From Pterobdella sp. o SKG-2022 (taxonomy: Eukaryota; Annelida; Clitellata; Hirudinida; Piscicolidae), in assembly GCA_964035795.1 (NCBI GenBank), contig OZ038323.1, positions 5,573,561 through 5,637,560 on the forward strand: a stretch of DNA of 64,000 bases. The letters run 5' to 3'. Made by a program: the position numbers and the translations under genes. The notes under the pieces were generated by a model. The model was given only the letters and a program-made list of their open reading frames with translations. It did not search any database and was not told where the DNA came from. This document shows positions 43,309 to 64,000 of the stretch, piece after piece; positions within the stretch are counted from its first letter, which is position 1; each line of letters starts with the position of its first letter.

Positions 43309-44641
43309 CTGTGGGTGCAGGAATGGATTAGCGGGTGGAAGTGAGTACTTTTATAGTTAGTTGCACTTTTGTCATATGCCTAATCGAATACCATACATAT
43401 CAAAAACCAATTCAATGAAAGTGCTTTTAGTAAAACTATATTTTTATATGGTGAAAATATTGATATTATTGATTCTTTTTTTTTCTAAAATTTATATGGG
43501 TAAAAAATTTCATTTTGTAAAATTAGGTAGCTAAATGATAGAAATAAAGTTATTGAAATTTCATTTAAAATTATTTATATTGGAAGTATAAATATCAAGT
43601 GTTAGAAATGAGTGTAACCTGTGGAAAGTAGTTGATGGTTTGATGTTGTGAAAGACTTAACTCAGACATGTATAACTCGTTTTCAAATTGTTATATTTCA
43701 CTGAAAACAAATTGAATTTACTTGTATTCAATATATAGAGCAAAGCATATGTGAAAATACGGTTGCTAGGTTGCCGTTTAAAAGTAAAAGCTTGAAAAGC
43801 ACCTGCTAAACATGTAAAATTACAAGCACTTTCTCTTCAATCCTTCACTGAGCAAACCAATCAAATTAAAAAAAATTTTTTTTATAATTTTAAAAACTAA
43901 ATAAAAATTTTATAGAATTTATTTGATATTTTATTTTATATTATTATAATGAAACGTTGTGTTGTGCTCTATATGTATATGTAACATCTTCAAGTATACT
44001 AAGCAATGTAATGTGTAGTTTTTTGAAAATAACGTCACAAAAATAGACAATATTTTGATACTTTTTTTATTCAACTAAAATTTTCGAAAAATTCAACTTT
44101 TTCATAATTCATTATCACTTTTTCAAATGAGAACAGTTTAAAACTTTTATTCATGTAATATTCAATACTCCCTCCTAAGATCAAATGCATTAAAAATAAA
44201 CACCAATCTAAAAACCTCGAAAAATCCAAAAAATATCGATTTTTTGTTTAAAATCATCTTATGGTTTCTTCACATTAAAAGTTTCTTCCCCTGAAAGATT
44301 CAATAAAAAACATTGCAAAGGTGCAAGGACGATGTGGTTAGCTGTTGATCTGAATACATACATAGATCTGTCGTGTGTCATATATAACTTGCCAAGCTAA
44401 CAATTTGTATATAATTAAGGTACCCAGTGTTATAATGGAAAAGTGGAATTATCAATTCTTTCATAAACTTTTTTTTCTAAACTTGTTTTAAGCACCAAAT
44501 TCTCAGGAAATACTACAAGAATCTTTCAAAAAGAAATAAAACCTTAAAAAACATTAAGTTCTTTGAAATAACCACTCAAAAAAAACGCAAAAAAAGTTGA
44601 TATTCAACATTAAATAAATCAAACTCGACGAAAATGGTGTG
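43309..44641. other. Divergent intergenic region between the Rab gene and ZEB
   Basis: About 1.3 kb AT-rich. Probably holds the promoters of both genes and the Rab leader. A CACAG-GTTAC acceptor-like site (minus, about 43620) echoes the one at 43308. No clear TATA or other element identified. Confidence 0.4.
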
Positions 44642-56535
<11,894 letters not shown>

Positions 56536-56614
56536 TGAGATGTCGTGCTGGTGTTTTGTGGCCCCATTTTTAATATGTGATAGAAATTCTTTAGCGTTCT
56601 ATCGTTACGAAAGC

Positions 56615-56620
56615 AATAAA
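56615..56620 (+). terminator. Candidate polyadenylation signal of ZEB
   Basis: AATAAA about 80 bases after the stop. ZEB genes usually have long 3' UTRs, and another AATAAA occurs near 57572, so this may not be the only site. Confidence 0.4.
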
Positions 56621-57728
56621 AATTGATTAGTTTTGTAATTTTAGTGAGCCATTTTTCTTCTGATTGATTCGCCATTCATTACGAATTTTGTAATGATAAA
56701 TTTGTTTTAGAATTTTAAAACTAGATTTTTACCTCAAATTCATGTAGCCATTTCAGTATTAAACTTGCTTTACCGCCTATTTTCACGTATTATTTGGTGC
56801 TTCTTCGTGCAATCTCTTCATTTTCACACTTTTGTATTAAAATTAAAACGAATTTAATCAGTATTTATTTTCTGCAGTATTGACTTATAAACCGAGCTAT
56901 CTTTCACATTATTGGCATCTTTCACATAAGCGTGTCCAACACGGTATATCTTCATTTGCAAACTTTTTGAAGACTTTAACGTATTTTTATATTCTAACCA
57001 CCAATTTGTATATATCCAACTTTGGTTTTATATAAGTAACTATTGTTTTCATCTTCAAACCACTCATGTCACAGACCGTGCCTAAATTATTACACCCTTA
57101 TAGTATCATTCACTTATTTTGTTAATAAATATATCTCTATAGATTTTTCACAATAGATTAACGTTAATTTTCAATGCATGAATCTTAAATTCATTTTTGA
57201 CTTGTTAACTTTTTGTGGCATTTGTTGTTTGTTAACCTTAGCGCATTTATTGTCGCTATTTATGTCAATTTAATAGTAAAAGCTACATTAGTATATGTTT
57301 TATAAGTTTAGATTTAGGTAGTTTTATGTTATTTTAGACCAAATAGATGATTGTAAAACGAATATTTGCTTGATTCACTTCAAAGGGCCAACTTTCACAT
57401 TTATCTATTTTTTATGTCATTTCTGTTTATAATTACATTAGTTTTATTTTTTTTGGTAGTTTATATTCTATTAATTCATTCAAACTATTTTCAATGTTCT
57501 GTTTCGCATTATATTTATCGTGGTTGCTAGGCTATTTACACTTAGTTTGGGACTGCTAACTAAATTGATGCAATAAAAGAAAAATTGTTTTCCGTCATTT
57601 AAACTAAAAAATGAAACTTTTTTAATACTCCAAAACTAGCTGAAATTTTATTATCTGACACTTTTTCAATGTTCTAACGCTACAAGTTGTATAATTCAAC
57701 ATAAAGCAATATTTAAAAATTTTTTGAA
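56621..57728 (+). other. ZEB 3' UTR or intergenic
   Basis: About 1.1 kb, AT-rich and without ORFs. Probably 3' UTR at least in part. Confidence 0.4.
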
Positions 57729-57896
57729 GTCGATGTATGGAAAAATTTTAGTAAATTTATTGAGCAAAATAAATAGCTATAATTTTCGATAAGTTTAGCC
57801 TTATCGTAAAAAATTTAATGATAAGGCTAAACTTATCGAAAATTATAGCTATTTATTTTGCTCAATAAATTTACTAAAATTTTTCTATAAATCGAC
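57729..57896. mobile_element. Long near-perfect palindrome, MITE-like
   Basis: Two arms of about 77 bp (57729-57805 and 57820-57896) around a 14-base loop. The inner 65 bp or so are nearly identical, and the outer ends (GTCGATGTATGG versus the complement of CTATAAATCGAC) have drifted. Weaker symmetry continues outward to about 57700 and 57930. The arms contain the core GATAAGGCTAAACTTATCG, found singly at 3943-3974 and 10130-10159, so this is a family, not a one-off. No coding capacity. Confidence 0.85.
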
Positions 57897-58155
57897 GTAA
57901 AAAATAATTTCAAATATTATTTATAAGTAAATATAAGATGTCTCTAAAAAGTAGCATAAAACACTATTTTCAAGTTTATTAAAATGTCACCTCAAAATTC
58001 CACTAAAGCTATCTACTATAGACGATTTAACTGAACTTCGCAAGATAGCAGAAGACAGAAAACAATGGAAACTTCTCGTTGAAACAATTAACCTCAACTA
58101 TTCCTTCCGGCAATAATTCCATTTTATTTTATTTTTTCGTTCTGATTGTTGCTTG

Positions 58156-58186
<31 letters not shown>

Positions 58187-58190
<4 letters not shown>

Positions 58191-59510
58191 AAAAAGAGGG
58201 CGAAAGCCGAAGACTATGATCACCTCATCTCTATCACTTTTCTCCCCTACCACATTTTCTTTGATTACTTCTTATCCTTCAACTACTTTACTTTCCTCGA
58301 CCACTACATTTACTTCAACTACCACATCTCCTTCAACCACTTCAATCTTATCAACCACTACATCTCCTTCGACTGCCTCAACCTCTTCGACCACTAAATC
58401 TCCTTCAACTAACTCTTCATTCCATGCAATTACTCCACTTTTTTCAACAACTCCATCTTCTTCATCAAGCTCAACTTCAACAACTATGACCACTTCTTCA
58501 ACTTCATCTACAAGCATGGCATCATTTTCAACTTCTTCATCTCCTGCTTCTACAACTACTTCATCTCTTAGTTTAATTAATAATTTTCCATCATTAATTT
58601 CACTAGAATCATTCTCACCAATCAATTCAATCACATCTACTCTTACTTCTAACTCACAACCTACTTACAGCACTATTGTTAAGTCAAAAAACAAGCACAC
58701 CCTTTCTTCTCCACCCACTAACAAAATCTCACACTCACTCAACCCCAACCAACATATAAACCATTCTATTAAGAAAACTCCACCTATAATTAAATATTTG
58801 ACTAAAATTACTTCCACCACAGATGAGACTTCAAGTGAGCTCTGCAGAAGCTTGGTTTCATCCATTAACCTTTCTAAACAGACCTTTAGTCTTTTCCCAA
58901 GCATGTTCGTGAGTCTACTGATGCCGTTGTCTGGGAAGCTGACTCTGCTGATTCACTCAAAGATGCCAAACTTTTTCTTTCCTTTCTTCCCAACATCCGC
59001 CTCCATGACCCAATTCTTTTAAACCCAACAATCACTGTTCTGGGTCTACCGACATGGGTTTCGGATAAAGAACTGGAAACCTCTCTCAAGCTCCTCTTTC
59101 CATCTGCTCATCCTAGCGCTCTCCGTGCCCTCAGACAGAGGCCTAACGCACGAAATCCTTCTACCCGTGATTGGCTTATCCAAGTTCCAAGCACTGTTTT
59201 TCCCACGCTGAACAAGTCCAAGAATATACATCTCCCTTTTGGCAGATTTCCTTTCCACTCCCGCATTCACCCTACTAGATGTCTGAATTGCCAGACTTAT
59301 GGCCATAATATATCTAAATGCCACAACCCTAAAGTATGTGAGCACTGTGGCAAAGACCATCCGTCTGACAACTGTTCTAGATCTTCTCCTTTCTGTGTTC
59401 CCTGCTTTAAATCAAATCGCCCTTGTCATGACCACGTCACCACATCCCCTTCTTATCCGGTGTATAAGCAACAAGTGCGACTTAAGATGGGGCGTACGGC
59501 CTGGCAATGA
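58187..59510 (+). pseudogene. LINE ORF1: Ser/Thr-rich, zinc-knuckle nucleic-acid-binding protein, frameshifted
   Basis: Starts with KKRGRKPKT, an AT-hook-like basic motif. A long Ser/Thr/Pro-rich, low-complexity stretch with repeated TSPST words follows, to about 58660. The frame changes near 58895 (a TTTTCCC run). The second part has a segment ITVLGLPTWVSDKELETSL that looks like an RRM fold, then zinc knuckles CLNCQTYGHNISKC and CEHCGKDHPSDNC and a third cysteine group, stopping at 59510. This order (RRM-like then CCHC knuckles) is usual for ORF1 of Jockey/CR1-type LINEs. The mucin-like N-terminal region is unusual. Confidence 0.75.
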
Positions 59511-59557
59511 AGGCCTGCCATGCACCCTCAAAATCCATCTCCTTGTGTAAAATTTAA

Positions 59558-60305
59558 TCTTCTCAATCCCGTTCCACTCGCAACAAATCCACTCTTATCC
59601 TGGACGCGATCTCCACTCACTGTTTCGATATCCTTGCACTGACTGAAACGTGGATCCCGGAAGATGCCGACAATGTCACAAAATACGACATTGTTCCTCC
59701 AGGTTACCATGTTCTACATTCTCATCGTTCTAGTAGAAAGCGCGGTGGCGGTATTTCTTTGATTTCCTCCAACTCCATTAAAATGACACGTAAAATCTGA
59801 AATACACTCTTCTTTTGAAGCATTAACTGCCCAAGCCTCTTTCCTGACACGTTCCTTAACCATTTCTGTTATTTACCGCCCCCCTGACTCAAGTAATTTT
59901 ATTCGTGAACTTACAGCTCATCTTTATTTTCTTTCTTCGACATTCAATCATTTCATAATGGCTGGAGATTTTAATACCCCTAACTGTCATCATTTTGATA
60001 ATCCGCTTAATATTCTTTTGCGAGAGCACGGTTTGACGCAGCATATTAACTTTCCAACTCACAGGCTTGGCAATACTCTTGATCTTGTTATCACACCGGC
60101 TTCTCTCTCTCATCTTATTTCTGACCCTATCAGTGAAATTTTTGAATCTGATCATTTCCTTATTTCCTGCCGTCTTAACCTCATACGGCCCTACCTTTCA
60201 CCTCATCGTGTCACTTCTCGGTCTTTCAGGAATCTCAACTTGGCCGGCTTTGGAAAGGATGCCAATTTTATAAACGTTTACTTATTAATTCTCAAATTTC
60301 TAAGG
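59558..60305 (+). pseudogene. LINE ORF2, apurinic-type endonuclease domain, broken
   Basis: Landmarks of the APE-like endonuclease: ILALTETW, KRGGGIS, VIYRPPDSS, MAGDFNTPN, RLGNTLDLVITPA and the final SDHFLISC with its catalytic His. A stop and frame change occur near 59800 and another frame change near 60250-60270 before the RT frame. A stop codon at 59555 lies just upstream in frame. The domain cannot be made as one protein. Confidence 0.8.
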
Positions 60306-60325
60306 TCTTTGACTTTGTTAGTTCC

Positions 60326-62392
60326 ATGGACAAATTGTTCCTTTCGCAGATGGATTCTCATGCTCCTTTACGCAGTCATACTTTTCGCCCCAGCTTGCAT
60401 TCACACTTTCATCTGTCTGAAAATGCTCTCTCCGCCAAACGCCGAAGAAGGAAAATAGAGAAACAGATATCCAGTCTCCGAAAGCTTTGCGTGCAAGTCC
60501 CTGATGATCTTTTACAAAAATTCCGTATTTCACGTAAACTCGCCCGCGCCGCCATTAACAAGTCACGTGCTGATTATCTTAATCTGTCGCTATCTTCAGC
60601 GACACCTAACTCCAAAGCCTTTTGGAAAACGGCGAACTCTGTACTTCACAGTTCTCCACCACTTCCTCCCCGGACTCCTGCGGAGTATGATCTTTTTGTT
60701 GATAACTTTAGCACTTTTTTCAAGACTAAGATTGATTTGATTCATAGCTCGTTACCGATCACTAATCTTCCCCGTCAGCCTTCCTTAACTGACAGTGACC
60801 AATCAAATCTCTCATTTTTCTCACTTCCTAGTGTTGACGAAATCATCAAATTGATCAATTCCCTCCCAAATAAATCCTCACCTTTAGATATAATCCCTGT
60901 TTTCCTGCTGAAGCAGTTTTCCGGCATCTTCACCTCCATTATATGCAAACTTTTTGCTCTTTTCTTTTCAAAGAGTATTTTTCCAACTTCGTTCAAAACG
61001 GCGCAGGTAACCCCTTTACTGAAAAAATATAACCTAGACCCCATGCAACCATCCAATTATCGTCCAATTTCAAACCTCAGCACCATCTCAAAAATTTTAG
61101 AGAGGGTTGTTTTTAAGAGACTATCCTCTCATGTTTCTGTACTGCGTAACTTCAACCTTTTTCAGTCGGCGTATCGCTCTCATCACTCAACGGAAACTGC
61201 GCTTTTGTACATCACTGACAGCCTCCGCAATATCTGTGCTATTGGGTCTGCAGCCGTCTTAGTGTCTTTAGATATCTCAGCAGCTTTTGACACCATTAAT
61301 CATCCAAATATGCTGTATATCCTTGAAGACTACTTTCACATTTCTAGCATTGCTTTATCCTGGTTTCAGTCCTATCTCTCCGAACGCAAGCAATTTGTTA
61401 AAATAAGCTGCTCTTCTTCTACCCCTGTCTCCATTCGTTTTGGTGTTCCTCAAGGTTCCGTTCTTGGACCCATACTCTTTTCTCTTTATACTTCTCCTAT
61501 TAGCGAGATCATACAGAAGCACGACGTTTTATATCATCAGTTTGCTGATGATATTACTCTTTTTACAGGCGCCTCTTACCTTGATCCTCATCCCAGTCTC
61601 ACTAAGATATCTGAATGCATCACCGAGCTCAATCTTTGGTTTTCTAACAATCACCTCATGTTAAATCCTAACAAAAGCGAAGTGATGTTTGTCGGCAGTC
61701 CCATACTCCTTTCCAAATCCAATCTTCCTACTGAAGTTATCTTTGACGGCATAACTCTTTCCGTAACGTCCAAACTGAAAATACTAGGTGTAACTCTTGA
61801 TTCTAGACTCAACTTTACACACTTTGTCTCTCAGATCATACAAGCATCTAACTTTCATCTCCATGCGATCAGACAGGCACGCAAGTTCCTACCCTTTGAC
61901 ACTGCCGTTGCTCTGAACATCTTTTTAGTTCTTTCAAGGATTGATTACTGTAACTCTCTTCTTTGTCGACTCCCGAACTGTCTTATTTCTAAGTTGCAAT
62001 CTCTCCAAAATCGTGCTGCTAAAACCGTTTTTCAAGCCGACTACTATTCTTCTTCTCGCACCTGTCTCGATCGCCTTCATTGGCTGCCGGTCACACTAAG
62101 AGCCCAGTTCAAGTTTCTGTGGCTCACCGCTAATATCTTATATTTTAATCAGCCGGCTTATTTATATGAGCGTCTTTCTATTAGACAGACTCCTGAGTCT
62201 CTCAGGTCTTTGAACTCTGGTTTATGGCTGCATCAGCCTGTCTCTTCTAACTCTTTTTTATATCGCTCTTTCTCGCATACCGCCCCTCATTTATGGAATT
62301 CTCTTCCACTTAATCTCCGTCTTTCACCTTCTCTTAAAGTTTTTCTCAAGCGTTTAAAGACGCATCTTTATAACCAAATTTCTCTGTCATAG
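60326..62392 (+). pseudogene. LINE ORF2, reverse transcriptase and C-terminal domain
   Basis: An intact 688-codon stretch within the broken ORF2; the frame extends a little upstream of the ATG. RT motifs: NYRPISNLSTISKILERVV, FQSAYRSHHSTETAL, VSLDISAAFDTINH, GVPQGSVLGPILFSLY, and catalytic FADD (61541-61552) in place of the more common YADD. The C-terminal region has the CR1/L2 hallmarks RIDYCNSLL, LHWLPV and LWNSLPLNLR. The long open frame suggests the copy is fairly young despite damage upstream. Codon use is less AT-biased than the flanking DNA. Confidence 0.9.
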
Positions 62393-62454
62393 CTCTTCTG
62401 ATTAGAGCCTCTGCAGCAAACCTAGTTTGCAAACTGTGCGCCTTACAAATGAAT

Positions 62455-62477
62455 TAATAATAATAATAATAATAATA
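62455..62477 (+). repeat. (TAA)n tail of the LINE
   Basis: Seven or eight TAA units directly after GAATTAA, the 3' end of the CR1/L2-like element. A second AAT run at 62551-62593 follows after about 73 bp. Confidence 0.8.
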
Positions 62478-62549
62478 TACATTTTTATTCTTATTTTAAT
62501 TTTACTGTGATAGGTGTGATGATATCTTTAATAGATTAGTCGTATGCCT

Positions 62550-62550
<1 letters not shown>

Positions 62551-62593
<43 letters not shown>
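62551..62593. repeat. (AAT)n microsatellite at the edge of the second RT fragment
   Basis: About 14 AAT units just before the decayed R4/Dong-like coding region. Confidence 0.9.
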
Positions 62594-62596
62594 CAT

Positions 62597-64000
62597 TTTA
62601 AGAACAACGAAAGTGGTTTCTATAGTCGCTTGAACAGTGAAGATGTGCACGTCACAAGTGAGATACCAGAAAAAAAAGAAGCAAAAGAGTTTTGGTCAAA
62701 CTTATGGAGTAAAAATAAAACACATTAGCACCTGTTCCACAGTGTGTTTTCGCTACATTAAATTTGTAGCAAGCGCTTTGATCTATAAAGAAAAGCGCTT
62801 TATAAATACCGCATTACATTACATTACATAATGAAAATGCCAAGTGGTTGACGGACTTCAAAACTTTAATGAATGGAAAACCAAAACAAGTAGAATTTAT
62901 TATTAATTCTGGAAAACTACAAAATGTCTTGTCGAAAATACCAAACTGGAAAGCACCTGGACCAGACGGTGTTCAAGGGTTTTGGCTAAAAAACTTCAAG
63001 TCCATGCATCAATGGTTAGTAAATAGCTAGCAGAATGCTACAAAGGAACAACGCCAGCGTGGATGACAAAAGGCCGAACGGTTTTGATACAAAAAGATAA
63101 ATTAAAAAGAACGTTTGCAAGCAACTATAGGCCAATTACATGCCTACCATTATGTTGGAAAATATTGACAAGCGTTACTAACAGATGAGATCTACGCCTT
63201 TTTGGAAAACAACCAGTTTCTCCCAGAAGAACAAAAAGGATGCAGAAGGAAAAGCAGAGAAACAGGGATCAGTTATACATAGACAAGATGATACTGAAAG
63301 AGGTAAAAACGAGAAAGAAAAATCTAGCAATGGGCTGGATTGATTACCAAAAAGCGTTCGATATGCTGCCCCACTCCTGGATGATAGACTGCCTTTATTC
63401 ACTTGGGCTGAATAAAAAACTGATATCCTTCTTACAATCCACAATGAAAAACTGGCGGGTAGAATTGACCTGTAACAATGAAAATCTAGGTGAAGTAGAA
63501 ATAAAGAGAGGAATATTCCAAAGAGACTCATTATCTCCACTTTTGTTTGTCATAGCCCTCATTCCTCTAACTCATATACTGAAAGCTACAAAACATTGTT
63601 ACAGCTTTGCAAATAAGGAAAAGATCAATCATCTACTCTATATGGATGATCTCAAACTGTATGCCAAAACCAAGGAAGAACTCGACTCACTAGTACAGCC
63701 AGTAAGAGTTTTTAGTTAAGATATGGGCATGAAATTCAGTATCGAGAAGTGTTCAATGTTAGTAATGAAAAGAGGGAAAAAAGTTAAATCAGGTTGAATT
63801 AAGCTACCCGACGACACAGTAATGAAAGCATTGAGAGATGGAGAAGGATACAAGTACCTGGGTATATTACAAGCTGAAGATTTACAGGAAAAAGAAATAA
63901 AAATCAAAGTCCTCAATGAATAAAAAAGAAGAGTGCGGAAGATTGTTAAGACAAAACTGAATGGGAGGAATATTGTTAAGGGTATTAATACTTGGGCCAT
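62597..64000 (+). pseudogene. Decayed R4/Dong-like non-LTR reverse transcriptase, continues past window
   Basis: Conceptual frames give SRLNSEDVHV, EAKEFWSNLWSKNKTH (then a SINE fragment) and NENAKWLTDF. Next come PNWKAPGPDGVQGFWLKNF, ASNYRPITCLPLCWKILTS, EEQKGCRRKSR, AMGWIDYQKAFDMLPHSW, FQRDSLSPLLFV, LLYMDDLKLYAKT, GMKFSIEKCSMLVMKRGK and YKYLGILQAE. The set is that of the R4/Dong-type LINEs seen in many invertebrates and fish, unlike the CR1/L2 element just upstream. Damage includes several frameshifts, in-frame stops near 63026, 63717 and 63796, and Arg for the usual Gly in FQGDSLSP. The catalytic MDD is kept. Confidence 0.8.
62724..62829 (+). repeat. Headless SINE 3' body inserted in the R4/Dong-like RT
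   Basis: ATTAGCACCTGTTCCACAGT, TTTTCGCTACATTAAATTTG, AAGCGCTTTGATC, GCGCTTTATAAATACCGC and (ATTAC)n. Removing it rejoins the RT frame exactly (SKNKTH then NENAKW). A 4-base ACAT occurs at both edges, possibly a target duplication, though the tail sequence makes this ambiguous. Confidence 0.85.

Larger units (their letters stand above)
58158..62477 (+). mobile_element. CR1/L2-like non-LTR retrotransposon, nearly full length, inactivated
   Basis: Plus-strand LINE with a zinc-knuckle ORF1, an APE-type endonuclease and a reverse transcriptase. It ends in a short 3' UTR (stems around GCAGCAAACC/TAGTTTGC, then GCGCCTTACAAATGAATTAA) and a (TAA)n tail. The 5' edge is blurred by a (TA)n run at about 58158-58186. 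At least three frameshifts or stops break the coding regions. The C-terminal part of the RT (RIDYCNSLL, LHWLPV, APHLWNSLP) is typical of the CR1/L2 group. Confidence 0.85.

Noticed and set aside
58272..58634. 120-codon minus-strand frame rich in Glu/Val
   Set aside because: Mirror image of the Ser/Thr-rich part of LINE ORF1.

Overview
The window is about 70% AT and looks like a draft assembly of an invertebrate bilaterian nuclear genome. The genes are split by many GT-AG introns. It carries tRNA-derived SINEs and two kinds of non-LTR retrotransposon, and it has a 200-N gap. A ZEB/zfh-1 gene (two C2H2 clusters around a homeodomain) points to Bilateria; I cannot name the phylum. All exon models below were read by eye from the sequence. 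In every multi-exon model the exon phases agree, but none has been tested against transcripts.

Layout. The 5' end (79-1888, minus) is the N-terminal two thirds of the kinase CDK10, running off the window. An atypical synaptotagmin spans about 5.4-28.5 kb on the plus strand. Its first exon is a candidate only; the other ten are well supported. Its introns hold SINEs, simple repeats and a 32-bp minisatellite. From 30.2 to 43.3 kb there is a minus-strand run of five genes: MRPL10, LSM5, SRP54, an unrecognised protein with a PP1-docking RVSF motif, and a Rab34/36-type GTPase. MRPL10, LSM5 and SRP54 are packed head to tail with only 104 and 136 bp between coding regions. Diverging from the Rab gene, a ZEB-type repressor (44.6-56.5 kb, plus) has a tiny first exon encoding an RRKQANP motif and then a 7.4-kb intron full of microsatellites and the gap.

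The last 8 kb is transposon-rich: a long palindrome (57.73-57.90 kb), a nearly full-length but frameshifted CR1/L2-like LINE (about 58.2-62.5 kb), and a decayed R4/Dong-like reverse transcriptase running off the 3' end with a SINE 3' fragment inserted in its coding region.

Functionally these are housekeeping genes (translation in mitochondria, Lsm RNA complex, co-translational targeting, cell-cycle/transcription kinase) beside a membrane-trafficking Rab, a vesicle C2 protein and a developmental repressor. I see no evidence that they form one pathway. The less ordinary signals are an intron of MRPL10 built from a 36-bp tandem triplication across its own splice donor, a SINE family with one tRNA head and two different tails, two dispersed hairpin families, and the compact three-gene cluster.
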